This document shows positions 24,642 to 37,400 of a stretch of DNA of 64,000 nucleotides, piece after piece. This stretch comes from Hoplostethus atlanticus (taxonomy: Eukaryota; Chordata; Actinopteri; Trachichthyiformes; Trachichthyidae): positions 345,501 to 409,500 of the forward strand of contig JAXDDX010000123.1 of assembly GCA_034670405.1 (NCBI GenBank), read 5' to 3'. Each line of letters opens with the position of its first letter. The first letter of the stretch is position 1. The notes under the pieces are model-generated. The model made no database searches, was not told where the DNA came from, and was given only the letters and a program-made list of their open reading frames with translations. The position numbers and the translations under genes were made by a program.

Positions 24642-25729
24642 TAGAGAGAGATAGAGAAAGAGAGAAAGAGAGGGAGAGAGAGAGAAAGAGGGGTGTTGAG
24701 TGAGAAACAAAGCAGGGAAAAAAAGAAAAGCCGACAGAATGGAAAAGAGAAACTGATTTATACAGATAAACACAAAGATAAAGAGAGTGAGACAGAAAGT
24801 AATAAAAGTCATCTAGAGATGATGACTAGATAGAGAAAGAGAGAGAGAGCATGCCGTCCTGAAACGGAGAGACAAATGGCAAGACAGCTTGCTACTTAAC
24901 CTCCTCTCAGGCCTGTATCCTGCTCTGACCTCTCTAACCAGGCTGGCAGTACGAGACATGACAATATGACCAAGCCTGGAGCACCCACACTACTAGCAAA
25001 CAGAAACAGCATCATATAGGACTGACACGGGAAAGCTGGCTTTGGGGTATAGACTGGGTATCTCAGATCTGACAGTCATGATGGAGCATAGTCTGGCTTC
25101 AAGAGACCGGGCTATCAGTGGAGGATATAGGCTGGCAGTGAGCTACGGCTGGCAGTGAGGGCAGGCAAACATGGCACAGAGAGAGGCAGCTGGCACAGGA
25201 TGCTTGAAAAGCTTGACTTCAGAGACAAACATGTCACACACTTCGGCAGCAATAGATTGACTGGGGTCTTCAATCCAACAGAGTGTGGAGACAGTCTGCA
25301 AAGCTTGCAGCTTGACAGGGCAGATTTGTGAATTTGTGAACATTACACAGAATATGTTTGTGTAGCTTGGCATTGGACAGAGAGGGGAGGATGTGTGATG
25401 CTTTGCCTCTGCTTGCGGGGGATTTGGCTGCCGTAACTGCATGGATATTTCACTGGTGTCAGTCGACTCTTTAGTGAAGCTCTTCCTAAGGGGGCTGGAG
25501 ATAACAGAAGAGGCACTTATTTAAAAAAAAAAAAAAAGAACAAGAACACCCTGTTCTAACATCCACCCAAGGGTGAAACCACAGCGTTCCCTTGACCCAC
25601 TGTTTGTTCACCTTTGAGTGTCGACTGGTTTCATCTTTCATATCACTAACCAATGATTTAGCCAACCTACCTGCCCCTGTCTACCCTCATCTGCTCCCTT
25701 AATCCACTAGCTGGAGTCTGTTTACCACC

Positions 25730-25788
<59 letters not shown>

Positions 25789-28700
25789 TCAGAGAAACAG
25801 CTTTCCTGTGCTGTGTGTGGGGACACATGCATCAAATCAAAGGGCAGACAGGCTATGCAGATCAAACCACAGCACAGAGCAGACCGAGCCCCTTGTAAAT
25901 AGCATGGCCTGCCACTGATAACAGAACAGAGGCATGCTGAGGGAATGCATGAGGGGATAAAGGGGACAGAGAGGGAGGGGTAAGGGAGGGACACAAATGC
26001 AGAGAGAGAGAGAGAGAAATAATTTGCAGTCTGCTGTTAATGAATGGAAATGTTGGTATGGCCTTCCGTTGCAGATATCTTCAGTTAAAAACCTTAAAGA
26101 TTTCTTTGGACCAAATTACACCCAAGCCGAAAGTACTGTTAAAATCCGGCGCTAAAACGTTAACGTTTCTGATGAGTTTGAAGAAAAGCAATTTTGTTTC
26201 AGGTCTGTACCACCTTCATCGTTATGGTAACAGCTATGCTCATAGTGTCTCTGCCTGAGGCAAAGCAGGAGCAGGAGAGCGCATGAGTGATAAGAAACCC
26301 ACTTTTGCAGACTATTGACTGGTTTATCTTCTAAAACACTGATGGTTTTTGACTGAGCAGCAACCAACGCACACACACACAGCCCTGCCAGATGTACCTG
26401 AGGTGATAAATATGTGAATCAAGGCGTGTCTACCTTCACTTTAGGTTACAGATTCTGACTTTGACTTAAGTCCATTTGCATGCTCCTCTCCTTATGCACC
26501 TGAAACCCTGTATTATATCTAGTGCTCCCATTGGTTTAATGATGTAAGAAATCTGCATTCTAATAAAGGCCAAAGACATCAAATACAATATGAATGGTTG
26601 AGTCACAAAAACCTGAAGGAAATGAGTTAGACGGTTCAATGGTATTGATTGGTCTCTGAATAATTGAAATGGTATTTACAACAATGTGACAACTCTCAAA
26701 CAACTCTTACACGCTCACAAATAAGCAAACAGGTTGCGTTCTGCCATTTAGCCTATATGTGGTTGTGTATTTCGAGGGATCATCAAAAGACATGGCTCTA
26801 CTGGGGTCCATGAATTTAATCATTTAAATGTGCCAAGTTTAATGGATACCCAGGGGGCCCGGTGTTTGTGCATGGACAGGGCCTCACTGAGCTGTGCCTA
26901 GGGCTGCTGCAATTATTGCTTAATCAAGTGATTGCAATTATAGGAGCCAACCACAATTACTTCGTATGACTGCGATCTCTTGTTTTGTTTTCACCTTCAG
27001 AAGTTTTGCTCTTCCATATTAACTTTCAAATGAAAGCAAATATGTTTGCAAATTGGTTCAAATTTATATCATGTTTCCCATTAGGTCATTACTCAGATTC
27101 AGAACAAGGTGCCTGTTAAATAGTCTAAATCTCTGTGCAGGGAGACGTCTCTGAGCGGTCAGATGCTGGTGCATGCAAACCCTTTGAAGTTTACGACACT
27201 GTTTTCCCATAGTCTGACATAATCATTGCAATGTAGCAACGTTTGCTGGAGAAAAGTGTCAGTCAAATCCTCAACCACAAACAATCAAAGAGTCTAAGAT
27301 CTAAAAGTAAATCATCCAAATGAATATGCACAACTGGAATCAACTAGAGCTGTTTCCAGAGGCCCACAAGCCAAGCAGCTGGAGTAGCAGGGGCGTTTGC
27401 CTGTGTAACGAAGTATAACAAATGCTAGACACTGATTGACAGTGTCAGGCCTTATTTCATGTGCACAGTTTATTACTTAGCCATGTGCATTTTATTTGGT
27501 TGACAAAGCTTAAAATTAGACACTTTACATTTATTTGTCATTTATTTGTCAATGTCAATAAATGACTCTATCAATGATGAGTATGTGTGGTTACTGGGGT
27601 AACAGAGACCTCTTGTGGTCATTTGGAATAGGGCCAGGGGTCTAGCTATAACCAGGATCCCCAGTGCAGTGGACCACTACAGATTTCAGTGCCTGGTGCA
27701 GTTCTTAATGGCAATGAAGAGATACACCAATGAATATATTGGCCGGTCACTGATGAGCATAGACACACGATCAAGGGCAGATTCCAGAATCAGAATCAGA
27801 ATCAGAATCAGAATCAGAATCAGAATCAGAATCAAATTTATTGGTATTCCAAGTATTCCATTGTGTTGCTTTCCAAATGTAGCAGTGCCATGTGCCACTG
27901 TATCCATGTAACCGTCACGGTGCAAGAGCAAATTTATAATAATAGGAAGAGATGAGATTCCATGATTATGTCTGCATCACATATCAATTGAATAGCCATA
28001 ACAAATGTTTGTGCAGTTTCAATGCAATGAGCAAAGTAAATGGAGAGTGGCTTGTTGGTGAGTTAAGTAGAAAGTAATTATTTTTTATAGAAAATAATAT
28101 TTCAGTGATTTCTTATAGGCAGTGCAGAATAGGTAAAAAAAAACATGTTTTAACATGTTTTTATTCAATCAAAGTCTCAAGGTCATGTTTCTAATGCAAT
28201 CTTTGTACGCTGTAGAATATTATGCAGAAAACCACATGCTTCCATGTGACATCTGTAGATGAGATTGGTTCTCTGAGAGTGATCCTTTAATTGAGTCAGG
28301 CTTAGGTCAGCAGATGTAGTCCCTCACCTTTGACTTTTCCTTTTTATTGCTCTATTACCTTAATCATTTAGTGTTTTATTGTTGAAGTGTAGTTAGTTTA
28401 GAACTAAGCTCCCCTGTAATGTCTGTATGTTGGAGAAGGTTTGCCAGCACACCATCACTGATGTGGTCTCGCATTCTTTCTTCCCATATTAAATCTACTA
28501 ACCCAATCGTTCTCGTGTGTCTGTTGATGACTGACATTAAGGTTGACGAACCTAGGTTGGAGTTCTAAGATAAGATTTCCACCACAGCGCCATCATCATA
28601 CAGTATAACCACACCTAATTAAATGGCATTTAAAGAAATGAAGACATGAACATGTCCTGAAAAGGAGAGCAGTCCTTGGCCCGTTTTCCACCATACCAAT

Positions 28701-31700
28701 GGAAAGGACATAGAAATCAAAGTTTTGAATGAGTATTGAATAGTCTAGAAATGGCTCAAATGGATTTCAATTTACGTAAGGCCCACGTATCTTTCTGCAG
28801 TCTGAATCAGGCCCAAAGTGTCTATTATCACAGCTGAAGCCACACGTCTGCTATGCTGTCCAGGAAATTAGCCAAGCAGGGACTATGGGTTTCACTGGAT
28901 AATATTAGCTTAGAGCCCTGCATCGTCTCCAGGTGCAGTTAGTTGGGGTAGAGATACAGTGGGGTCCAAAAGGCAGAGTCCACTACCAAGAACTGTTTTG
29001 TTTCATCATTCACCAAAAACAAAACAAATGTTTGAAATTTCTCAAACAACATTACAATATTTTTTAAATATGGACGTCCTGAATAAGTAACTGAGTTACA
29101 ACTGAGTATTCGATTTTGATAAATGATGAAAACAAACAGTTTGTGGACTTTTGGACCCCACTGTACATCACTGTGCATAACACATACTGTGTTGCCATGC
29201 CTCTTGTTTTTCAGCAAGCTGGGATTTGGTTAAATCTCCACCAACTGCTGCCTTATTGTATTTAACCATCTGCCTGGTAAAATAACGGCTAAATAAATAA
29301 ATAAATATACAGGTATGACCGACACAATGATCTGGTAACGCTCAATTGAGGCATTATAATTATTGAGATGCAGTCTCTAGTGGGCAGAGCAGCCTGTCCT
29401 GGATCTAGAGCCGTATTCACAGCCCAGATGATACCTGTCAGTTTGATCAACTCAAAACGTGAGGCCGGAGGGTTCATAAGTGGAGGAAATGCCAGCCTGG
29501 ATAGAGAATGACATGGGTGTCTGTAGACAGTAGAGACATCGGTCACATGTAGCAGGGCTCTGTAGGCTCACTGACATTAAGCTGCCTTTACAGCTACTCT
29601 ATAGACTGACATACATTTAGTGTGAACTAAGCAGGAGAGACGCCGCTGACCTTTAAGCAAATGTGAGGCTGTGCTGCCACCACAAACACTGCCACTAGCT
29701 TTCTCCCACCTCACAGCAGACATGTCTTCAGATAAACAGTCTGTACTTTCTCACTTCTCTTCTCTGTCACTTACAGAAACAAATAACAAGACTCATGAGC
29801 TCCCTCAAATTGCCTTAAAAAACACCTCTGGGCCAGCCATAGCTCCCTGTTGTGACTCACTCTTCTGCCCAATTACACATGATACAGCCCCCCCAACCGC
29901 AGCTAACTACCCACAGCAAACTACTTTGAGCTTTCTCCACACTGTCACCAAATGATGCAACTCTTAGCTCAACTTCTAAAAGCTCCCCACTTCAAAATAC
30001 CCACGTCAACTCTCTGTCTCCCTTGTCCCTCACCCGTTGTCACGACTCATGACATGAATCTCCCGTGGCCAGTCTTCATTGCTCATACACCTGTCATAGA
30101 CATCTATGTGTACTCTAATAATTCCTTCATCATCTTCTATCTCTCTTTGTGTCTCTCTGCTCTACCTTAGGAGATAAAAGACAAATAAACCACTGCTTCC
30201 TCATGCTGCTTGTCTCTCCATGCATAAAGCACCTCTCTGTGGATCTCTCTCTGTGTGCCCTGGCCCTGATTGCAGCTGGCAGCGTCACTGATAATCACAT
30301 CATTTAGATGCAGCCTGTCCTCCCCTCCATTAGCAAGTCCAAGTTGAGAGCATCCCAAACACACTGTTAAACAAGCCGCACTGCCTTGCGAGGTTGTGTT
30401 TCGCATTCTGAAAGGTAGCTGGAATAAGGGCAAAAGGATGCTAATATTTAAAAACAGGAACCAAATCTGTGATGGGGGAAATAAGTTATAGATTGGTTTC
30501 TGAAACTACTGGCTTTGTCACCAGGCAACTGTGAATTCAGGCTGATATTTCAGGAAATTCAATTTGGGAGATAGCCGGCTAAGTCAAGCTTGAACTTGAG
30601 GAGATTCATAATTTTCATCTCCAAGCTGGCTCAGAAACTCTGGCAAAATGTTTTCCTTGGCAAACTTGCCCCATGGACCACTGTCTGACTCAGAGGGTAA
30701 GCCGAACTATCAATTAATCGTCTAGACTGCAATGTCTCTTGTTAAATGTTGATCTCTGACCCTCGATACAGGAGTAACAGACATCAAAATAAATGCTGTG
30801 AAACATTTTCCCCAATTCTTTATATTTGAATGCCTTTTCAATATATATATCATCATAAATTTGTTTCCAACCACGCATTGTGATTGGACGAGGGGCATGA
30901 TGAGTGCATTTAACCTGAATATAGACCTCAATATATACTCGCTCTGACCGTTTACATTTAATTTTTCCTGTGAATAGAATGAAGTAAGCAAGGTTAGCAA
31001 TGGGGAACTCATTTTGTGTTGATACCCAAAGTTTGGATCTCTGTTTAATGTTTGATACTACTGTAAAATGTTGTATAAAGACAATTACATACTCAAGGTT
31101 GTGCTATATTGTGGTTATTAACCACAGTTAAAGGTTGATAAGCACGACATACTCTCCCTCTTGTATGTTACTGCTTAATTATATCACACATCATTATATC
31201 ACATACTCTCAGTGTGTGTGTGGGTGTGTTTTGTGGAGGTTGGTGAATGCGTTTGTTCATTAATAGCTCAATGGCAGAAGAGAACTGAGGGTATGTACAA
31301 TATACAGGCTCTCATATTGGTGAAAGTAGGTCATTGTCTATGACTGCGATTGAAACCATGACCCCACAGTATCTTCAAAGACACAAGATTATGCACCCTT
31401 ACATTATCAGAATTGACAACAAACAAACAAACAAAAGATTTGCCTTATTGAACAAGCTTAAGACAAATCAAATGGGCTTCAGAATGAAAGGTTGCAGGTT
31501 CACATCCTCAGACCACCTGGGAGAATTTGCCTGGGGTGAGTGAATGAGCAATACTCTTCTCTCCCTCAACAACTACTGCTCTCTCTCTCTCTCAGGTGTG
31601 TATGTGTCTGCTAAACCGAGATCTGTGCTCAGTCAACCAATCCTGTGTAAAAAATGTAATAATAATGTGACTCTCATTTAAACCCATTTATATCAGACAC

Positions 31701-31910
31701 TTTTTCTGAATTCTCTCTATGACATCATGAGATATCTTTGGTTGATGATAAAGAAGTCATCAGTCGTCAGCGTACTGAGTGCATATTTCAAAAGCACACT
31801 GCATAAATCCAAAGGTGCTCAGTGTGCACGCATTCATTTCATGCCACAGCAGAGAATTTATTTCTAAAATAAATGTTTCATGAGCATAACAAGATGAGCT
31901 CACTTCCAGT

Positions 31911-31952
<42 letters not shown>

Positions 31953-34450
31953 CGACAACATACACACAGAGGCTGGCCTTTCTTTTTTCTCTTTTTTGAG
32001 TAAAAGGTCAGTTGAGTTTTTCTGGGACAATTCTGACAGGAAGGTTTATTATTTTTTTTGTTCCAACCAACCAGACATTTTCGAAGAATGCCCTCACATA
32101 CCACCTGTGGCTTCCTTCCAGTGTGTTGTTTTATGAGCACCTAATTGAGAGAAGCTTTTATCTGTTTTTAATGGCATTGTTGAAATGACAACAGCGAAAG
32201 CTATGGCCAGTAAAAACACACCCAGTTATGAGCCACAGGAACTCTTCAGCAGGAGTGAATGTCTTATGAATGTCTGCCTTCCCATCAGATGCCCAGCCTC
32301 TCAGATCTTAGCCCATGATCCTTAATGCAATTCTGAAGGAGGCAGTAGAGTTTGAACTAATATGACACTGTACCAACTCCATTTTAATATAGTGAGGGAA
32401 ACAACAACATGTCCCCATTTCCACATATGAATGGCAAAAACAGACTCCACTGCCTGAGTACCCCTCTGTCTTTCCACCTGATAAATTAGCTTCCTCTGTT
32501 TTTTGTTTTTTTAAGACGTGTTTTCTCTCTTTCCCTTCCTCTTTCTCCCCCTTTGCTGTGGAATCTGTCTTGAGCACATTCGACTGTGGCTTGCAAGACT
32601 CACGATCAGATAAACCAAATTGGCATCAGACCAAGGGTGAAATCTGGTATTACGCTCTGGGCACGCCTTATCTTCCTGGTGTTTGCTAAGGAACAGTCAC
32701 AGGGTCCATCACTTGCAGAAGCCCCGTTATCAGAGGGACCCAGGTAACATGGGTAGCATGCTAGAGCAGCTGCTCTGTCTCAGGCCAATGTGTGCGTGCG
32801 TGTGTGCGTGCGTGCGTGCGTGTGTGTGAGCCCTCACTCAGTCTCCGCCTAGGTGACACTAACAACAGCACATAAACAATGGGACACGCCAGGACAAATG
32901 TGTACACGTGATGGTGATCAACCCGGTGCAGTTGGTGAGGCTTGATTAATCTTTCCAAATGGTCAGTAAACATAAGGTGTAAATGGATTTGCTAATTTTG
33001 GCTCAGGAAAATTGAGTTAAAGTCTTCAATCAATGAACAAGGCTGTTTGGGGAATTGTTAAGTGGCTCGAAAGCACGGTGCCCAAGACAGAGGGGGACAG
33101 CCTAAAGCAGGCATGTCCCATCGTCCCCTTTGTCCTTGTGCCCTGTTGAAAACACCATTCCAAAGCCTGTCTGAGCTGGAGATTTTATAGTCTGACGCCC
33201 CCAAAATGACATTGTGGATGGGATGCCCCTGGAAAAACTGGAACCATTTTTAAGAATAGATAACATAAATCCAATTGAAAACAATAAAAAAACAGTCATC
33301 CAACCAGCCTCAAACTATTATGTAAATACACACTGATGAAAGTCATGGTGTGCAGTAGCAGCTATTGTCTTAACCAGCCTCAAGAAATACAAAGAAAAAC
33401 AGTCGAGTCCAGCAACATACTGATTTGTGTCACAATCTACCTCAGTTGTAATAATAAAGCTTGGCCACTATTTTTTTGTTTGTTTTTTGTTCTGTATGGA
33501 ATATACCATAAACATCTCACCCTGTGGATGGGGTCATAATGCAGCCTCCACGATCGACAGTCATCCTGCAGCCGCATCCCCGCTCTGGGGTGTCGTGGTT
33601 CATGCCAAAATTGTGTCCCAGTTCGTGGGCCAAAGTCACCGCGGCACCCAGTGGATTCTCCGAGTGATCCTACAACGGGATTAAAACATTAGCACACATA
33701 ACATAATGTACTCCAAATCAATTAATTTAGTATAAAATACTAAATACACTAAAAAATACTAAAAACAGAACAGACAGGCCAATATGTCCAATCCTGAATT
33801 ACTGACTGTGTGTGAAGTGTAATTCAAGCCTGTTCCCAACTTTACAAGTTGGTTCAAGCTTACAGCAACAAGCTGCACTGAAGCAGATTATCACTCACAA
33901 AAAAGAAAGTTCAGAAAAGACTAATTTTAAGCTGCAAACTCCCAAAACAGTCCCAGTAACTGTCCGATCTGGCCCCCCTCGTTCTCATTCTATTACTCAT
34001 TCTGCTCATGGAGACCTGAATTCATCAGTGTCTGCCATTCCTTTACCCCTGCAGTCCCAATCATAGCCACTGCCAGTGGAGACAGCTACTGCTGGGAAGC
34101 TCCATAAACCTCGCGCTATATGACTTTCTACTGCATTGATAAGCGAGACAACTGCCCTTCACAAGGCAGAAAGAGGAGAGAATGAGGAGGGAGAGGTGGA
34201 AGTTTCACAGCGTTTTATACAGAGAGAGGCAGAGAGGGGGAGAGTTTGGGAAAAAGAGAGAGAGATGGGTTGTGACCAGAATTTTGGACCCAAAGAAAAG
34301 GAGAGGAAGAAGAAAGAAATAACAAAATTGCAGTACAGATATATGCAGAGGTGAGACTTCTGTGGTAGAATGCAGTATAGGTAAGAGCTGAGAGCCTGCA
34401 CACACACAAAGCCATCATGAATTATGGAGGTGCCTCCCCTGGGAGAAGGG

Positions 34451-34487
<37 letters not shown>

Positions 34488-37400
34488 CTTACATACACAC
34501 ACACACACACACACACACAGAGTCTTACATACACACTCATACACAGAGACATATACAGATACAGATGAGGACCGACAGACAGACACACAGCCACCCAACC
34601 ACACTTCACGTTTACTGCATGTCCTAAATATATTACTATAGCAGAGAAATACTGCAATACTGCTGTCAGGGTGGTGGACATGTAGATGTCTAAAAAGAAA
34701 AGAAATGCCTATATTTGAACCCATAATAATAATAAGTACAACACAAGCGTGTGATTTTTCAAATCGGGAAGACGGAGAATGAATCGCCCACATATATTTT
34801 ACTGTGGTCTTAGAATGTCCTCTGCCATGTACATGAGAAAATCACATGCTCCTTCCCTTAAAGGGAGGGTCATATGTCAAGGTTGATGTGAAGCAGAGCT
34901 ATTTTCTGCACTGATTACATAGCTGCATCATGAGACCAGTACCCTGCCTTTTTACAGGAAGGATGGGAATCTTGCCTCTGCATCTGTCATGTTTATGAGT
35001 GGTGTCTGTGTGAGTGTGTGTGTGTGTGTAGGGGGGAGGGTGTACATGTCTACTGTATGTGTGTGTGCCATTGTGAAATGTTTGTTTGTGTAAATCATAG
35101 CTGAGTGCTTCCTCAAAAAAGATTGCAATATCAGAATCAGCAGAAGTGGATCGGCATGTTGGAAGCCGGAGTCATAACTTGTAAGCAGCCGTAAGCTAGT
35201 TGTGATTGCGAGAACCCGATAGTGTTGGTCGAGACCAAGACAGGTTTTTATGGTCTTTCTGATATCATTTCCAGCCTCGTGGGGGAATATCTCATCTCGC
35301 AAAACAAGAATATATCACACTGTATTTTGTTTGCTTTCACAGCTTAACCCCAGCCATCGACATATAAACAACCCATGTGAGTTTAGTTTAAAGAAAAAAA
35401 TATGCTGGCAATGTACGAACTGTGAAATTGAAAGTACATGTGGACCAAATAAAGGAGTTGAGGTTGATTGTAACACATGGCGGTATATGCTATGAGAAAT
35501 GCATCATCTCATCTGGCAGACCTATAACTCGATACATGGCCCTTTAATCTTGGTCCAAACCATCTGCCATCTGTAAGTAATGGGGAAGACAAACATCTGA
35601 GAATGCGATGCTATATCCATGGCCGGCAGAAAAACATGTCTATTAACGGGAAAATACACAGCTTGGCTGGGGCTTTATTATATTGGGCTGATAACCACCT
35701 GATGATTTGGCATGGGTGTCAAGTGATACAGAAGGCACCGAAACCCAACGGGCAGCTCATTTACTGTGTGTAATAAGTACGTGTACTCGGGGCGTTATGC
35801 AGTTGTGTGTAAAAAATGCATTTTGATTCGAACGTGTGCGTTGTAAGAGCTGCCATAAACAATTCATCACATCTCATAAAAATGTAAATGTGGAACTGTT
35901 TAAACTCTGTAGCCTTTGATTTACCTCCACACCCCACCAAGCCTTTTAGGGATGTCGGGAGAAAGGATGGTTGAATGTTTGCAAGCCTTCAAATGACCTT
36001 ACAAGGGAGGGTGTTTTTGTGTATGTATCTGCAATCCTATACCTTTGAGAGTACATTTTAATATACGCCTTTGTGCATGTGGGTTTTTGTAGTATAATGT
36101 TCTGGGAGTGGCAGCATGAAAATCCTAATTTTTAAAACCGTCACTTCCTTCCAGACCTCTTCATGAACGCCCGTGTTCATGAACGCCCTTGTTCATGAAC
36201 GCCCTTGCACCAAACAGCAGACACCTTTACCGTGTAAACCATGTCTGAATTGTGTTAGCCTGCAGGCTCTGAACAATGTCCACACTGATACAATCAGGCT
36301 ACACAGAGGAAGAGGAGGGTGGAGGCAGTGTGGGAAGGTTTTCTACTTACCATGACAATGCCCCCAGACTGCTCCACTGTGCACATACTCATAATAGGCG
36401 CCATGCCAATGGTGGTGCCCTGGAAGTAAACCCCGCTAGATAAAGAACAGGGGAGAGAGTCAGTGTGAGGAGCAGGTAAGATATGTTAAAGGAGAAAAAT
36501 ACTGGGGTTTACGCATCCGTTGATGTGTATGTGGACATGATTATTACTGTCTATGGTGTATTTCTCTGTTGAGCTGTATTGCGACATTCACCTGATGAGC
36601 TGAGCATTGTCATGGGGTTTCTGGGGCAGCAGCTTGACTTTCCTCCAATCCAGGAACTCGTGCAGGGTGTTGAAGGGATCTTGGGTGATGGGGCATTTAT
36701 CGGAGTCGCTCCACACCTCCAGGCCCACCAGGGCCACACGGATGTTCAGGGCCCTGTAGAACTGAAGGGGGAAACCACATATATATAGACAGGGAAAATT
36801 AGTGTGGATAGAAGGGCCTCGAGCTGTACAGGCTTAGATTACATGAACAGCTAAAATGCCTTCAGGGACCAAATGGATATGTGAGATACCATCTTAAGCT
36901 CTTACAGTTGGTTATTCAATTCATTGGATGACATCACATTTTGGTACGGCAGCCTACAATCCTTTACAAGTCTAATAGAATAGGCATTTATTTGACAGTG
37001 CATGTATCCAATTATACGACTGCTGTGTGTGTCAGTAAGAACATTTATTTCATGGTGTTCACATGGTCAGAGCATGTGTTTGCCATGTCTCCATCCATGC
37101 TTCCTTGAGATAATCCATCTTCCTACTGTACATGCTAGCTATAGTACCACGTATTACTCCAGAATAGGTTTTGGACTTATTAAAAGCGTCTGTTAAATGA
37201 CTGTAATGTAATGGACAGACTAAATGCAGCTGTTACAGTTGGACGTTAATATATCATATAGTCACCCCATTAATCTCTGCTGCCAGCCATATTTCTATTT
37301 TAAAAAAGTGATTTATCCTTCCTATGCAAAGGGGAGAGTTTTTTTATTTTTTACCTTGTCCACATAATTGGCTATCTCGGCCAATCTCTGTTTCACCCTC

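Larger units (their letters stand above)
23777..33520. other. ADAM12 intron 11 (9.7 kb)
   Basis: It holds long GA and CA microsatellites, a (CAGAAT)8 array, a Tc1/mariner MITE at 28957-29163, a LINE-type tail near 29268 and a possible SINE at 31490. No gene is seen on either strand. Confidence 0.6.
33670..36350. other. ADAM12 intron 10 (2.7 kb)
   Basis: It contains a duplicated CA-microsatellite unit at 34452-34530 and a 16-bp triple repeat at 36160-36207. No gene is seen. Confidence 0.55.

Noticed and set aside
26895-26975. GGGCTGCTGCAATTATTGC resembling a hAT terminal motif
   Set aside because: No matching inverted end or target duplication found.
29671-29955. 94-residue plus-strand ORF rich in Ser/Thr/Pro
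   Set aside because: Lies inside ADAM12 intron 11; composition follows C/A-rich DNA and no family is recognised.
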